Origin: an uncultured Gemmatimonadota bacterium
GTDB lineage: Bacteria > Gemmatimonadota > Gemmatimonadetes > Gemmatimonadales > Gemmatimonadaceae
Length of the DNA stretch: 64,000 nucleotides
Direction: 5' to 3'
NCBI GenBank assembly: GCA_902825965.1
Contig: CADEDA010000008.1
Location: 89,264 to 153,263, forward strand
Shown: one piece after another, positions 1 to 8,529 of the stretch
How positions within the stretch are numbered: the stretch's first letter is position 1
Layout of the letters: each line of letters begins with the position of its first letter
Position numbers and translations under genes: made by a program
Notes under the pieces: generated by a model
Seen by the model: only the letters and a program-made list of their open reading frames with translations
Told to the model about the DNA's origin: nothing
The model's database searches: none

Positions 1-324
1 CACGGCTACACGGGCCGCATCCTCAACCTGCCGCAGGACGACAAGGAGTCGTACAAGAAGTCGTCGCCGATCTGGTTCGCGGAGGGCCTCAAGGACCCGC
101 TGCTCATCGCCCACGGCATGGTGGACGTGAACGTGCAGTTCCAGGACGTGGTGCACCTCTCGCAGCGGCTCATCGAGCTCGAGAAGACCGACTGGGAGAT
201 GGCCGTGTATCCGGTGGAGGACCACGGGTTCGTGCGGCCGAGCTCCTGGCACGACGAGTACCGTCGGATCCTCGAGCTGTTCGAGCGCACCATCGGTCCC
301 AACGGGACCAAGGCGCGGCGGTGA
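1..324 (+). CDS. C-terminal end of an S9 family (DPP IV-like) prolyl peptidase, 5' truncated
   Basis: The reading frame is open from the first base, so the window cuts into a longer gene and only about 107 C-terminal residues are visible. They carry the last two members of the prolyl oligopeptidase/dipeptidyl peptidase IV catalytic triad: the Asp in [10 protein letters not shown] and the His in EDHGF, in the spacing and context normal for family S9. The nucleophile Ser lies outside the window. Such enzymes remove dipeptides from peptides, usually in the periplasm. The stop codon overlaps the GTG start of the next gene (GTGA), so the two are probably translationally coupled. Confidence 0.85.
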   Translation, partial: HGYTGRILNLPQDDKESYKKSSPIWFAEGLKDPLLIAHGMVDVNVQFQDVVHLSQRLIELEKTDWEMAVYPVEDHGFVRPSSWHDEYRRILELFERTIGPNGTKARR

Positions 325-530
325 ACGTGGAGCTGCGCGTGGCATCGGCCAACCGGTGGTGGGCGCGGGTGGCCGCGACGGTGCGCCGGATCATCGGCGC
401 ACCGGACTACGCGGCGTACGTCGCGCACGTGCACGCACAGCACCCCGGCTGTGAGCCGATGTCGGAGCGCGAGTTCGTGCGCGAGCGGCTCTCGGCGCGC
501 TACGAGCGACCCGGCTCCCGTTGCTGCTAA
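321..530 (+). CDS. YbdD/YjiX family small protein (DUF466)
   Basis: This 69-residue protein has the family hallmarks: an [13 protein letters not shown] segment, a [15 protein letters not shown] segment and a C-terminal Cys-Cys pair. YbdD proteins normally sit next to the CstA/BtsT-type peptide or pyruvate transporters and are thought to assist them. Here the partner directly upstream is an S9 peptidase, whose TGA overlaps the GTG start. That fits a link between peptide breakdown and uptake, but no cstA is visible downstream within the window. The length and the CC ending match the family. The function here is inferred only from family and position. Confidence 0.8.
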   Translation: MNVELRVASANRWWARVAATVRRIIGAPDYAAYVAHVHAQHPGCEPMSEREFVRERLSARYERPGSRCC

Positions 531-638
531 GCGGCGCGCGGGCCGCGTCCCGCCACCATCAAGTGCGTCCTGTCCCCAACGGCGATGCACGCACCCACGC
601 CGGACTAGCCTTCGTGTGTCTCCAACCAGGACACGCAC

Positions 639-1148
639 GTGCTCCGCACCGCAGCGAAGTGGGGTCTCGGGCTCGGCATCGCAACGTTCGTATGGACCAT
701 CGTCGTCCACCTGTTGGGGTTCTATACGCACCGGATCGCACATGCGGCCACCGTCGATCGGGTGGTCATCGTCTTGCCCGCAGTCTTCGTGTTCGCCGCC
801 GTGCTCGAGCGGCATCGCCTGGCTGAGCCGCGACTGTCCTTCGTTGGCGGGGTCGCGACTGGCACGCTGACCGGACTGATCGCCGCGCCCGTGACAGTCG
901 CGGCGATCGCGTTCTACCACGCGTTCATCAATCCGGAATGGCTCAGCATCCTCGTCGCCCATGAACGCTCGCTGCTCGAGGCCGCCGGGGCGTCAGCGGA
1001 GGCGATCGCGACACGCGTCGCGCAACTCCAGCAGCGCGCCGAAGGGCCCAGGCACCTCGTGAACGGGGTTGTCGGCGGCACGATGATGGGCCTTTTGCTC
1101 TCGCTGGTATTGACGCCCGTCGTGCGCCTGCTGCCGCGCGGCCGCTAA
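639..1148 (+). CDS. Membrane protein of the DUF4199 type
   Basis: This 169-residue protein has about four hydrophobic segments, near residues 7-28, 42-58, 68-95 and 145-163. The third loop contains a charged helix after FYHAFINPEW. The arrangement of four helices with the family-like N-terminal KWGLGLGI and FYH...INPEW region resembles DUF4199 proteins, which have no established function. The start is a GTG. The stop codon overlaps the stop of the convergent beta-propeller gene by three bases. No operon partner is evident. Confidence 0.6.
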   Translation: MLRTAAKWGLGLGIATFVWTIVVHLLGFYTHRIAHAATVDRVVIVLPAVFVFAAVLERHRLAEPRLSFVGGVATGTLTGLIAAPVTVAAIAFYHAFINPEWLSILVAHERSLLEAAGASAEAIATRVAQLQQRAEGPRHLVNGVVGGTMMGLLLSLVLTPVVRLLPRGR

Positions 1149-2317
1149 GGCTCGACGCGCGGCATCGGGTAGCGCTCGAGCCACTGCAGCCCGTCGTCAT
1201 CGACGCGCGCGAGCCAAACGCCGTTGCGCTCCAGCCCAACCAGTCGACGTCCATCAGGAAGATCGAGCTCGGCTCGTCGCCTGCCGTCCGCCCCGAGGAT
1301 GTCGATTCGCGCGCGGAGGCTGCCGTGCGGCATCGATCGAATCACCCAGAGCTGGCCGGTGGGCGCCCGGAGCATCCCGTTCTCGACGAACGGAGGCTTG
1401 TGCGACGGGAAGATCTCATCGGGATAGGCCTCGCGATTCCGCCGAATGGCCTCCGCGCTCGGGCGCGGCGCTTCGCCCGGAGTGGCGACGAGGCGACCCA
1501 TACCGGCCGGCTGCTCGAGCCGCAACTTTCGAAACGCGTCGCGATCGTCACTCGTGATCGGCACTGGCGTGTATGGGATCGCCGGTCCCTCGGCAACCAC
1601 CCGCCCGGCCTCGTACCAGCGCAGGCGATACGCGGCGGCGGACAGCACCGCGATCCGACCATCGGGAGCCACGGCCCACGCGTCACTCTCGGCGTATGGG
1701 AAGAATCGGTGCACGTGCATCGCTGGTGCGTGGTCGGCGACGGGCGCCACCGTGTCGATCGTCTCGGCGGGGGGCATCCAGCGACGAATGTTCTGGAACA
1801 GGTTCCGCTTGAACCCGCCCGCGATGGTCCCGACGACGTCGCCGGTCCAATAGAGCGCGCCGCGCGCGTCCGCGCCGCGCGGAGCCGCCAGACCGCCAGC
1901 CTGCATCACCGCGACCGGAACGGTGAGAGCATCGAGGAAGCTGCCGTCGGGGCTTACGCGCAGGAATCGCTGACTTCCGCCGTAGAGCGCGAGCGTGTCA
2001 CCGGGAAGACGCACGATGCCGAACGCGCCCGTGTACTCGTTGGGTCCACTGCCATTGCGCCCGAGGGGCGCCGCGGTCTTGCCGTCGCGCGACACCACGT
2101 AGAAGGTCCGCTCGCGCCGGTCGGCGACGAGCAGACGCCCGCCCGTCAGCTCCGCGACCGCGACGACCTCCGAGAACGGCTCTGCGACCGTGAGCGTTGC
2201 GGCACCCAGTCGCTGCGGCGTCGACGACCCGACCGACTGCGCGGCAAGCGAGGCACCACTCATCCAATGCGCCGCGGCGGCGAATACCAGAACACAACGA
2301 ACTTGAGCACGACGCAC
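1145..2317 (-). CDS. Exported six-bladed beta-propeller protein
   Basis: This 390-residue protein has a signal peptide (about residues 1-26, ending SLAAQ) and a run of blade-like repeats such as GGRLLVADRRERTFYVVSRDG, followed by GPNEYTGAFGIVRLPGDTLALY. That pattern is typical of the six-bladed propeller proteins common in Gemmatimonadota and Bacteroidota, where the DNG/SGPGEF-like motif recurs. The C-terminal 100 residues (EAYPDEIFPSHKPPF onward) are clearly related to the gene fragment at 60302-60647. There is no enzymatic motif. The protein is likely periplasmic or cell-surface and its ligand is unknown. Confidence 0.7.
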   Translation of the reverse strand: MRRAQVRCVLVFAAAAHWMSGASLAAQSVGSSTPQRLGAATLTVAEPFSEVVAVAELTGGRLLVADRRERTFYVVSRDGKTAAPLGRNGSGPNEYTGAFGIVRLPGDTLALYGGSQRFLRVSPDGSFLDALTVPVAVMQAGGLAAPRGADARGALYWTGDVVGTIAGGFKRNLFQNIRRWMPPAETIDTVAPVADHAPAMHVHRFFPYAESDAWAVAPDGRIAVLSAAAYRLRWYEAGRVVAEGPAIPYTPVPITSDDRDAFRKLRLEQPAGMGRLVATPGEAPRPSAEAIRRNREAYPDEIFPSHKPPFVENGMLRAPTGQLWVIRSMPHGSLRARIDILGADGRRRAELDLPDGRRLVGLERNGVWLARVDDDGLQWLERYPMPRVEP

Positions 2318-2384
2318 GGGAACGCTCCGTTGAGGGGGTGTCGTCCGTTAGTGTCGCACGCGTCGCAAACCGTTGTCGCGACGA

Positions 2385-2855
2385 TCAGCGTCGCGCCGAG
2401 ACTGTGACCAACGGTCCGTCCCCGCACAACACGACCTCTGCCGGCTCATTCGCGCCCTCGGCGTGCGTCAGTCCCGCGGGCACGATGAAACTGGATCCGG
2501 CTTCGACTTCGATCACGGCCGCGCTGTCCGCTGACACCTCAAACAGCAGCCGACCGCGCCGCACCGTCACCGTCTTGGCCGTGGTGTGATGGTGCCAAAG
2601 GATTCGTCCGCCCGCGGAGAATCGAAGCAGCACCGTGTAGCGCCCCTCGCGTCGATGGTCACCCGCGACCGGCGTGAGCGTCACGCCCGGCGCCACGGGG
2701 ATCTCCGGTCGCCCACCCGCCGAATCCGCGCTGCATCCGAAGCGAGTCACGGGCGACCCCGGCTCGGCAGAGCTGGCTCTGGCGAGCGCGGTGGCGGCGA
2801 ACGCGGCTGACCCGCTGGCGAGCACGAGCCAGAAATAGAGCGCCTTCACTTGCAT
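2385..2855 (-). CDS. Exported cupin-domain protein
   Basis: This 156-residue protein starts with a hydrophobic signal sequence (residues 4-27). The mature part is a single cupin barrel: the first motif is visible as ILWHHHTTAKTVTVRRG, with the His cluster, Glu/Lys and Gly expected of cupin motif 1, and the second as FIVPAGLTHAEGA, with the metal-binding His. Stand-alone exported cupins of this type may bind a metal and a small substrate, but no reaction can be named. The gene lies 67 bp upstream of the beta-propeller gene on the same strand, so cotranscription is possible. Confidence 0.7.
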   Translation of the reverse strand: MQVKALYFWLVLASGSAAFAATALARASSAEPGSPVTRFGCSADSAGGRPEIPVAPGVTLTPVAGDHRREGRYTVLLRFSAGGRILWHHHTTAKTVTVRRGRLLFEVSADSAAVIEVEAGSSFIVPAGLTHAEGANEPAEVVLCGDGPLVTVSARR

Positions 2856-3087
2856 GTCTGTCCGTCCCCCGAGAGGAGTGTCGTGCGTGTCGCCACACGG
2901 ACAATCTTGCGATCTGCGTACCGCGATGACGCTTCCATGGGATGAGGCGACCCAAACGCGTCTGAGACGTTCCAGTCACCCCGCCGTTGCGCCGCTCACC
3001 CGAATGGAATGCGCGTGGTCACCGGCGGCGCGAGCCGACCATACGTGCCTGGGTAGGCTCAGCCGCACTCCTCTTGGACAGGCGATC

Positions 3088-4359
3088 ATGGCGATTGCAC
3101 CTGGCGTTGCGTCTGCGCCCAGTTTCCGACTGCTGTTCGCGACTGTCGGCACGACGCTGGCCGCGGCAGCCGGCGCCTGCGCGTCCACGCCGTCGGGCCT
3201 CGCACCGGCGGCCGGCGAATGGTCCGCGGCCCGCATCGACTCCGTGTCGATCCTCGACGACGCAAGTACGCAGTGGCTCCCCCTTCGCAGCCTGCTCGTC
3301 GAGGGCGGCCGCATCGCGTGGATCGGCCATGTCGACTCGGTTCCAGAGGGTCCGGAAGTCCCACGCATCGCTGGTCGCGGGGCCTACCTCGTGCCCGCAC
3401 TGATCGACGCACACGCCCACGATGCCGCGAACGATCGATTCCTCCACCTCGGCAACGGGGTCACCACCGTCCGGGTCATGTGGGGTACTCCCGGTCAGCT
3501 CGCCCACCAGCGCGAGGTCACTCAAGGACGCCGCGAGGGACCGCGGCTCGTGCTGGCGAGCCCGGGGCACGACGGGCAACCACCCTCGTGGCCCCTGACG
3601 CGCGAAGTCCTCAGCATCGACGCCGTGCCCGCCGCGCTCGATCGCGTCGCCAGCGAGGACTGGGCCTTCGTCAAGGTGTATGATCACCTCCCCCGCAGCG
3701 TCTACCGGGAGATGCTACGCGAGGGCGCGAACCGCAGACTGCGCATCGTCGGCCACGTGCCCTTCGGCGCGACGCTCACCGACGCGCTCGACGGACGACA
3801 GGCCAGCATCGAACACTTCACGGGCTACGATCGGGCACTCGCTGGCGCGGGCGGCTGGAGTGCCCCCGACTCACTCCAGATCGACGCGCTCGCGCGTGCG
3901 ACCGCGGAGGCCGGGACGTGGAACTGCCCCACGCTCGGCATCCTCCGCCGATTCGCCGTGAGTCGATCGGGCGCGGTGGGCGCCGAGCGTGAAATGCGCG
4001 GCCGCGCGATGCTCCTCCGGCGACTGCACGCGTCCGGCGCCCGCCTCCTGATCGGCACCGATGCGGGCATCGGCATCATCGCGGCCGGTGCGGGTCTGAT
4101 CGACGAGATGGAGGAGTTCGTCGCGGCCGGTCTCCCGCGTGCGACGGTGTTGCAACTCGCCACCCGGGATGCGGCCGAGTTCCTCGGCGACAGCCGGGAG
4201 CTCGGCCGGGTTGCTGTCGGCTACCGAGCGGAGCTGTTGCTGCTCCCGCAGGATCCGCTCGAGAGTTTCTCCGGGCTTCGGGCTCCAAGCGGCTTGCTGA
4301 CGGCCGACCGGTACTTCGATCGCGCGCAGCTGGCGAGGTTCCGTGACGCGCGGCCTTAA
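3088..4359 (+). CDS. Exported metal-dependent amidohydrolase
   Basis: The 423-residue product belongs to the amidohydrolase superfamily (imidazolonepropionase/prolidase-like branch). It shows the metal-site motifs in order: DAHAH, the KVYD segment that may supply the bridging residue, GHVPFG, SIEHF and GTDAG. The ATG at 3088 gives a plausible signal sequence with an AGACAS lipobox-like segment near residue 30, so I prefer it to the open frame reaching back to 2854. Related exported enzymes hydrolyse dipeptides or cyclic amides, but the substrate is not evident. The upstream gap from 2856 holds nothing else I can recognise. Confidence 0.75.
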   Translation: MAIAPGVASAPSFRLLFATVGTTLAAAAGACASTPSGLAPAAGEWSAARIDSVSILDDASTQWLPLRSLLVEGGRIAWIGHVDSVPEGPEVPRIAGRGAYLVPALIDAHAHDAANDRFLHLGNGVTTVRVMWGTPGQLAHQREVTQGRREGPRLVLASPGHDGQPPSWPLTREVLSIDAVPAALDRVASEDWAFVKVYDHLPRSVYREMLREGANRRLRIVGHVPFGATLTDALDGRQASIEHFTGYDRALAGAGGWSAPDSLQIDALARATAEAGTWNCPTLGILRRFAVSRSGAVGAEREMRGRAMLLRRLHASGARLLIGTDAGIGIIAAGAGLIDEMEEFVAAGLPRATVLQLATRDAAEFLGDSRELGRVAVGYRAELLLLPQDPLESFSGLRAPSGLLTADRYFDRAQLARFRDARP

Positions 4360-4401
4360 GCTGACGCCCGCGGAGGCGGTGTCACGCCATCGCCTCGACG
4401 C

Positions 4402-5421
4402 TCAACGCACGTGAGGAAGCCACGCGGCGATCGCCGCCGCGATGGCCGCCGGCGACTGTTCCTGCACGTAGTGGTTCCCACGGACCTCCGCCTCGGTGGT
4501 GTTCGGCCAACTCCGACAGATCGCCTTCCGTCGTGGGTCGGCGAGCAGTGCACCCGGCGTGACGTTGATGAAGAGCTTCGGCACCGCCGACGTCGCCAAC
4601 CAGCCGCGGGTCTCCAGGACGACCGATTCCACCTCGGGTGGCGCACCATCGACCGGCACCTGCTGCGGCCACGTGAGGGTGGCGCGTCGCCCTTCGCCCG
4701 GCTCGCGGAACGGTCGCCGATACTCCTCGCGATCCTCGTCCGTGAGCGCGTCCCCCAGTCCGCGAATCAGCACGCGCTCGACGAACTGATTCTCCTGCAG
4801 CACCTCGCGTTCGCCGGCCGGCGTCCGATACCGCAGGAAGAAGTCCGCGACGCCGGGAGGCGCGGTCACGGTGGACAGGCCGTCCATGACGGTCTCCATG
4901 TGCGCGATGCCGGCCACGCGCTCCTCGTGTCGCCGCGCCCAGTCGAACCCGAGCATCCCGCCCCAGTCGTGCAGCACCAGCACCACCCGCGAGCCGACCC
5001 CCAGCGCATCCAGCAGGCCATCGAGATGGTCGCGCTGCACCGCGTAGCGATACCGCTGCGGATCGAGCCCGGCGAGCTTATCGGAGTCCCCGAAGCCGAT
5101 GAGGTCCGGCGCGACGCAGCGATGGCCGCGACCCAGCGGGTCGATGATGTTGCGCCAGAGATACGACGACGTGGGATTGCCGTGCAGGAACACCAACGTC
5201 GGTCGCTCGATGGAGCCGTCGCTCAACCCGGTGTCGACCGCCGCCATGCGCGCGCCCCGCACCTGCACGAAGCGCTTCTTCATCGGGCCGGTGCTTGTGG
5301 CGCCATCGCGACGTGCGCCCGCCGGCTCGCCGCGTGACCGCGCTGCGCCTTCGTGTGGCGCCAACGCCGCCGCGAACGTTCCGGCCGTCAGGGTTCGTAC
5401 GAACTCCCGTCGTCTCACCAT
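4402..5421 (-). CDS. Haloalkane dehalogenase-like alpha/beta hydrolase with Tat signal
   Basis: The 339-residue protein opens with a twin-arginine-type sequence (RRREFVRTLT, residues 3-12). The body matches haloalkane dehalogenases: HGNPTSSYLWRNII with the halide-stabilising Asn (about residue 82), the nucleophile elbow HDWGG with Asp 152 and adjacent Trp 153, the acid in AHMET (Glu 176, the subfamily II position), and a catalytic His in GNHYVQE near residue 317. The expected reaction is hydrolysis of carbon-halogen bonds in haloalkanes. Most characterised members are cytoplasmic, so the Tat leader is unusual. Epoxide hydrolase is the main alternative, but the Asn/Trp pair favours dehalogenase. 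Confidence 0.8.
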   Translation of the reverse strand: MVRRREFVRTLTAGTFAAALAPHEGAARSRGEPAGARRDGATSTGPMKKRFVQVRGARMAAVDTGLSDGSIERPTLVFLHGNPTSSYLWRNIIDPLGRGHRCVAPDLIGFGDSDKLAGLDPQRYRYAVQRDHLDGLLDALGVGSRVVLVLHDWGGMLGFDWARRHEERVAGIAHMETVMDGLSTVTAPPGVADFFLRYRTPAGEREVLQENQFVERVLIRGLGDALTDEDREEYRRPFREPGEGRRATLTWPQQVPVDGAPPEVESVVLETRGWLATSAVPKLFINVTPGALLADPRRKAICRSWPNTTEAEVRGNHYVQEQSPAAIAAAIAAWLPHVR

Positions 5422-5727
5422 GGTCTCGTGTCTCCTAGGGTCCTTCGGGGTCCCGGGCGCTTGATCACGATTGATCCTGCATTGCCCTCTACCAACGAGC
5501 CCGGCGGCGCGTCACATGGCGCGATTGGCACTCCGCTCGCGGCAAGTGCCTCTGGCATGAGGCCGACGGCTCGACGCCGCCGGGCGCGCTTCACCGCAGG
5601 ATGTCACGGGTCGGCACGACGTAGCCTCTCACGTTCGCGCAACCACGCATCGTGCCTGCGCGTGCCTGCGCGTGCCTCGCGCGCGCGTCGGAGCGCCCCC
5701 CCCATCCACCGACTGGAGCATCTCCGC
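5422..5727. other. Divergent intergenic region with a short tandem repeat
   Basis: This 306-bp gap separates the dehalogenase from the DUF1579-like lipoprotein gene and must hold both promoters. The only structure seen is a 10-bp unit, CGTGCCTGCG, repeated three times at 5651-5680 with changes in the third copy. No RNA gene or small reading frame with coding character was found. Confidence 0.5.
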
Positions 5728-6738
5728 ATGCGGCAGCTCGCTCGCCCCCTTCTGATCCTCTGCGTGGCGCTGCTGCCAGCCTGCGCCCTCCTTCCGCGGT
5801 CCGTCACGCGATCGGGTTCGCCTGCAGGGGAACCGGGTGGCTGCCCGGCGGCGGCGTATCGTGAGCTCGACTTCCTCGTGGGGCACTGGACGGTCGCGGG
5901 TGCCGGCGGCGGCCCCCCCGGCACGAGCAGCATCACCCGTGCACTCGGGGGCTGCGCACTTCAGGAACACTATCGCGACGGCGAAGGACGCAGCTTGTCC
6001 ATCCGCGACCCCCTCACCGGCGAGTGGACGCAGGACTACGTCGATCACACGGGACTGACGCTGCGCTTGCGCGGCCGACTCGGCGCGGACAGCCTGCTGA
6101 TGCAGGACTCCTTGCGCGTCACACGGAACGGCATCGGGCTGCGGAGCGTCTTCTCCTGGACTCCGGACGAGGCGCCGTACCGTCCCGGCCGCGGCTTCCG
6201 TCAGCGCTGGTGGTTCAGCACGGACTCGGGTCGTACGATGCGGCTGAACTTCGACGGACACTACACGCCCACCGAGTCGCGGATGGTACCGCCACCGGAG
6301 GGCAAGGTCTGTCTCGAACGCGCCGCCTACCGGGCATTGGACCAGTTCATCGGCACCTGGATCGTCACGGGTCCAAGGGGCCACGGCAGCGGGACGCTGA
6401 CGATCCAACGCGCGGCCGGCGGCTGCCTGCTCGAGGAGGACTTCACGGGACGCGACGGCACCCGCGCGATTGCGATGCTCTACTACGATCGCTACATCGA
6501 ACGCTGGTTCCGCGTCGCGGTCGACCAGCGCGGGCGCGTCACCCGCACGGAGGGCAGCGTCGCGGACGGCCTGCTCCTGATGCGCGGCAGCATCCGTCAC
6601 GCCGCCGGTGCCTCCGCCGTCGCGCTGCGGTGGGGAACGGGCGGTGACGAGTTGACGCAGGTCTGGCAGGACCTTGATCCCGCCCGTGCCCCGTCCACGC
6701 TCACGCTACGGCGTGATCGACGCCTGCAGCTGCCGTAG
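5728..6738 (+). CDS. Lipoprotein with two tandem DUF1579-like domains
   Basis: The ATG at 5728 gives a 336-residue product with a clear lipobox (LLPAC, Cys about residue 19). Two repeats follow. The first starts at AAYRELDFLVGHWTV and includes GGCALQEHYRDGEG. The second starts at AAYRALDQFIGTWIV and includes GGCLLEEDFTGRDG. These match the DUF1579-like pattern seen in three other genes in the window (21432, 37061 and 41343). The fold is expected to be a small beta barrel, and no enzyme activity is established. The 3' end overlaps the convergent cytochrome-fusion gene by 33 bp. Confidence 0.75.
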   Translation: MRQLARPLLILCVALLPACALLPRSVTRSGSPAGEPGGCPAAAYRELDFLVGHWTVAGAGGGPPGTSSITRALGGCALQEHYRDGEGRSLSIRDPLTGEWTQDYVDHTGLTLRLRGRLGADSLLMQDSLRVTRNGIGLRSVFSWTPDEAPYRPGRGFRQRWWFSTDSGRTMRLNFDGHYTPTESRMVPPPEGKVCLERAAYRALDQFIGTWIVTGPRGHGSGTLTIQRAAGGCLLEEDFTGRDGTRAIAMLYYDRYIERWFRVAVDQRGRVTRTEGSVADGLLLMRGSIRHAAGASAVALRWGTGGDELTQVWQDLDPARAPSTLTLRRDRRLQLP

Positions 6739-8433
6739 GAATGCGCGCGTCGGGTTGATGGCGAGTCCGCGTGCAAATGCGTCGCGCGCGCGCACCGTGT
6801 CGGCGTCGAGCAGGTACAGCTGCCCCATCTGCTGGTACGTGAACCAGGACTGGGGATGGAACTCGAGGTTCAGGCGCATGAGCGCGAGCGCGTCCGCGCG
6901 CTGCGCCGGCGTGGCACCGATGAGGTCCGCCACGGTCGGCAGTGTCACGTCGCTGAAGTCGTACGCATCGCTGCCGAAGTATTGGTCGCGCAGCCGGCGG
7001 TACAGGCGCTCCGTCTCGGCGAGTCCCTCCTTCTGATATGCAGACCGGAGCACGGACTCCAGCGGGCGCGGACGTGCCAGTCCCCGGTGACAGGTCGCGC
7101 AGGTCACCCTCTCCGGCGTCGCGCCGACGAGCCGCGCGGAGGGGAGATGCCGACCGTTGATGTCCTCCACCATGCGCAGCATCGCGCGAGCGATGGCCTT
7201 CGTCGGGTTCTCGTCCGATGCGTACTCGTCGGCCGCCGGGCGCACGCCGTTCCGGGCCGCGTGGCAGTGGACGCAGCGCACGCCGAGCGCACGCGTGAAC
7301 CCACCCATCACCGCCAGCACGCTGTCGTCCGCGAGGTCCGGCGGCAGGACCTGCAGGTTCCGAAGTGCCTGCGCCAGCGCATCCGTGGGCGACGGCATGC
7401 TCGGCGTCAGCAACGCGGACTTCCAGTCCGCCACGAACCGGTCGATGACCAGGAACAGAGCCAGACCCTCGTCCTGCGACCAATAGGGCTTCGGGCCCCG
7501 GAGGAAGTTGAGCAGCGCGACGTGCGAGCCGAGATCCCCGCGCCGACGATGCAGGTCGTACCGCACCCACTCGGCGGAGCCCTCCATGGTCAGGAACAGG
7601 TCCTCGAGTCGAGAGTAGGCGGCTAGCGAGTCGACATACGCGCGCGCGCGCCGGGCGCGCAGCACCGCGACGGCCTGCCGCGCGAGGGCGCGGGCGCGGT
7701 CCTCGTCCGGCTCCGCAGCCGCCGCGAACAAGAGCGCGCGCTCCTCCGCGACCTCCCTGGCGAAAGCCGAGTCGCCCTCGAACCGCGTCTGCACCATGTC
7801 GTCATTGATCCCCCCGGGCAAGGGCATGCGGCGGCCGAGGGCACTGAGCGCCGACACCAGGTCGCGCAACTGCGTGGTGTGGACGATCTCGTGGCTCATG
7901 ACACTGCGCATGAACAGGTCGAGCTGTGGGTCGGCCGCGTTGGCGGAGTCCTGCCGGAACACGCTGGGCAAGGCGAGCACGAAGTATGGCGGCTGGCCAT
8001 CCGATGAAGCCCGCGCGCTGGCGATCGGTCGCGCCGGGACTGAATCGCCCGACGGCAGCGGCACCCACCCGGTGTGTCGGCTCGTCCAGACAGTGACCTC
8101 GCGGCCATCGTAACGAAGTGCACTAGCGCGCTGGCTGGCGCGCTGGCTGGCTTGTCGGTCGCCGCCCCGCGGCACGCCGGGTTCGATGATCGGAGATTGT
8201 CGCAGCGGGTCCGCGAGGTGCCACACACAACTGGAGTCGAACACGACCATCCGCGGCAGCGTGCGCGCAGCCGAGGGAAGAATTTCGCGCGTGACCACCG
8301 CCCAGTCGGCGATCGCCGACTGCAGCCACGCACGTTCGGCCGCGCTGATCTCGCATGGGACCATCGGCCTCCCTGCTGCGGTCGCCTGGGCCCGGAGTCC
8401 AGTGGACAGCAGTCCCGACAGCGCGCAGAGCAC
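6706..8433 (-). CDS. Exported HExxH metallopeptidase-like protein fused to a di-haem reaction-centre-type cytochrome c domain
   Basis: The likely GTG start at 8433 gives about 575 residues beginning with a short signal sequence cleaved near LRAQA. The N-terminal half has HEIVH at residues 181-185 and a downstream MEGSAEW (Glu near 284-288) that could be the third zinc ligand, as in gluzincin peptidases. The C-terminal half matches the small CytoC_RC domain: LRNLQVLPPDL, then CVHCH (387-391), the axial-Met-type segment AMLRMVEDIN, and CATCHRG (from 445). A short helical repeat tail follows. The start is uncertain because no ATG precedes the signal sequence. The combination of the two domains is unusual. 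Confidence 0.75.
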   Translation of the reverse strand: MLCALSGLLSTGLRAQATAAGRPMVPCEISAAERAWLQSAIADWAVVTREILPSAARTLPRMVVFDSSCVWHLADPLRQSPIIEPGVPRGGDRQASQRASQRASALRYDGREVTVWTSRHTGWVPLPSGDSVPARPIASARASSDGQPPYFVLALPSVFRQDSANAADPQLDLFMRSVMSHEIVHTTQLRDLVSALSALGRRMPLPGGINDDMVQTRFEGDSAFAREVAEERALLFAAAAEPDEDRARALARQAVAVLRARRARAYVDSLAAYSRLEDLFLTMEGSAEWVRYDLHRRRGDLGSHVALLNFLRGPKPYWSQDEGLALFLVIDRFVADWKSALLTPSMPSPTDALAQALRNLQVLPPDLADDSVLAVMGGFTRALGVRCVHCHAARNGVRPAADEYASDENPTKAIARAMLRMVEDINGRHLPSARLVGATPERVTCATCHRGLARPRPLESVLRSAYQKEGLAETERLYRRLRDQYFGSDAYDFSDVTLPTVADLIGATPAQRADALALMRLNLEFHPQSWFTYQQMGQLYLLDADTVRARDAFARGLAINPTRAFLRQLQASITP

Positions 8434-8529
8434 GAAGAGGATCCGTGAGCCCAGCGGTCCATCCCATCCCGTGACGCCTTGCCACGGGAAGGGTCCACGG
8501 CCAAGCCGGCGACGCCACTCTCCACTTCG

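Noticed and set aside
8120-8152. Short tandem repeat GCGCGCTGGCTG
   Set aside because: It lies inside the cytochrome-fusion gene and encodes a Ser-Gln-Arg-Ala linker.
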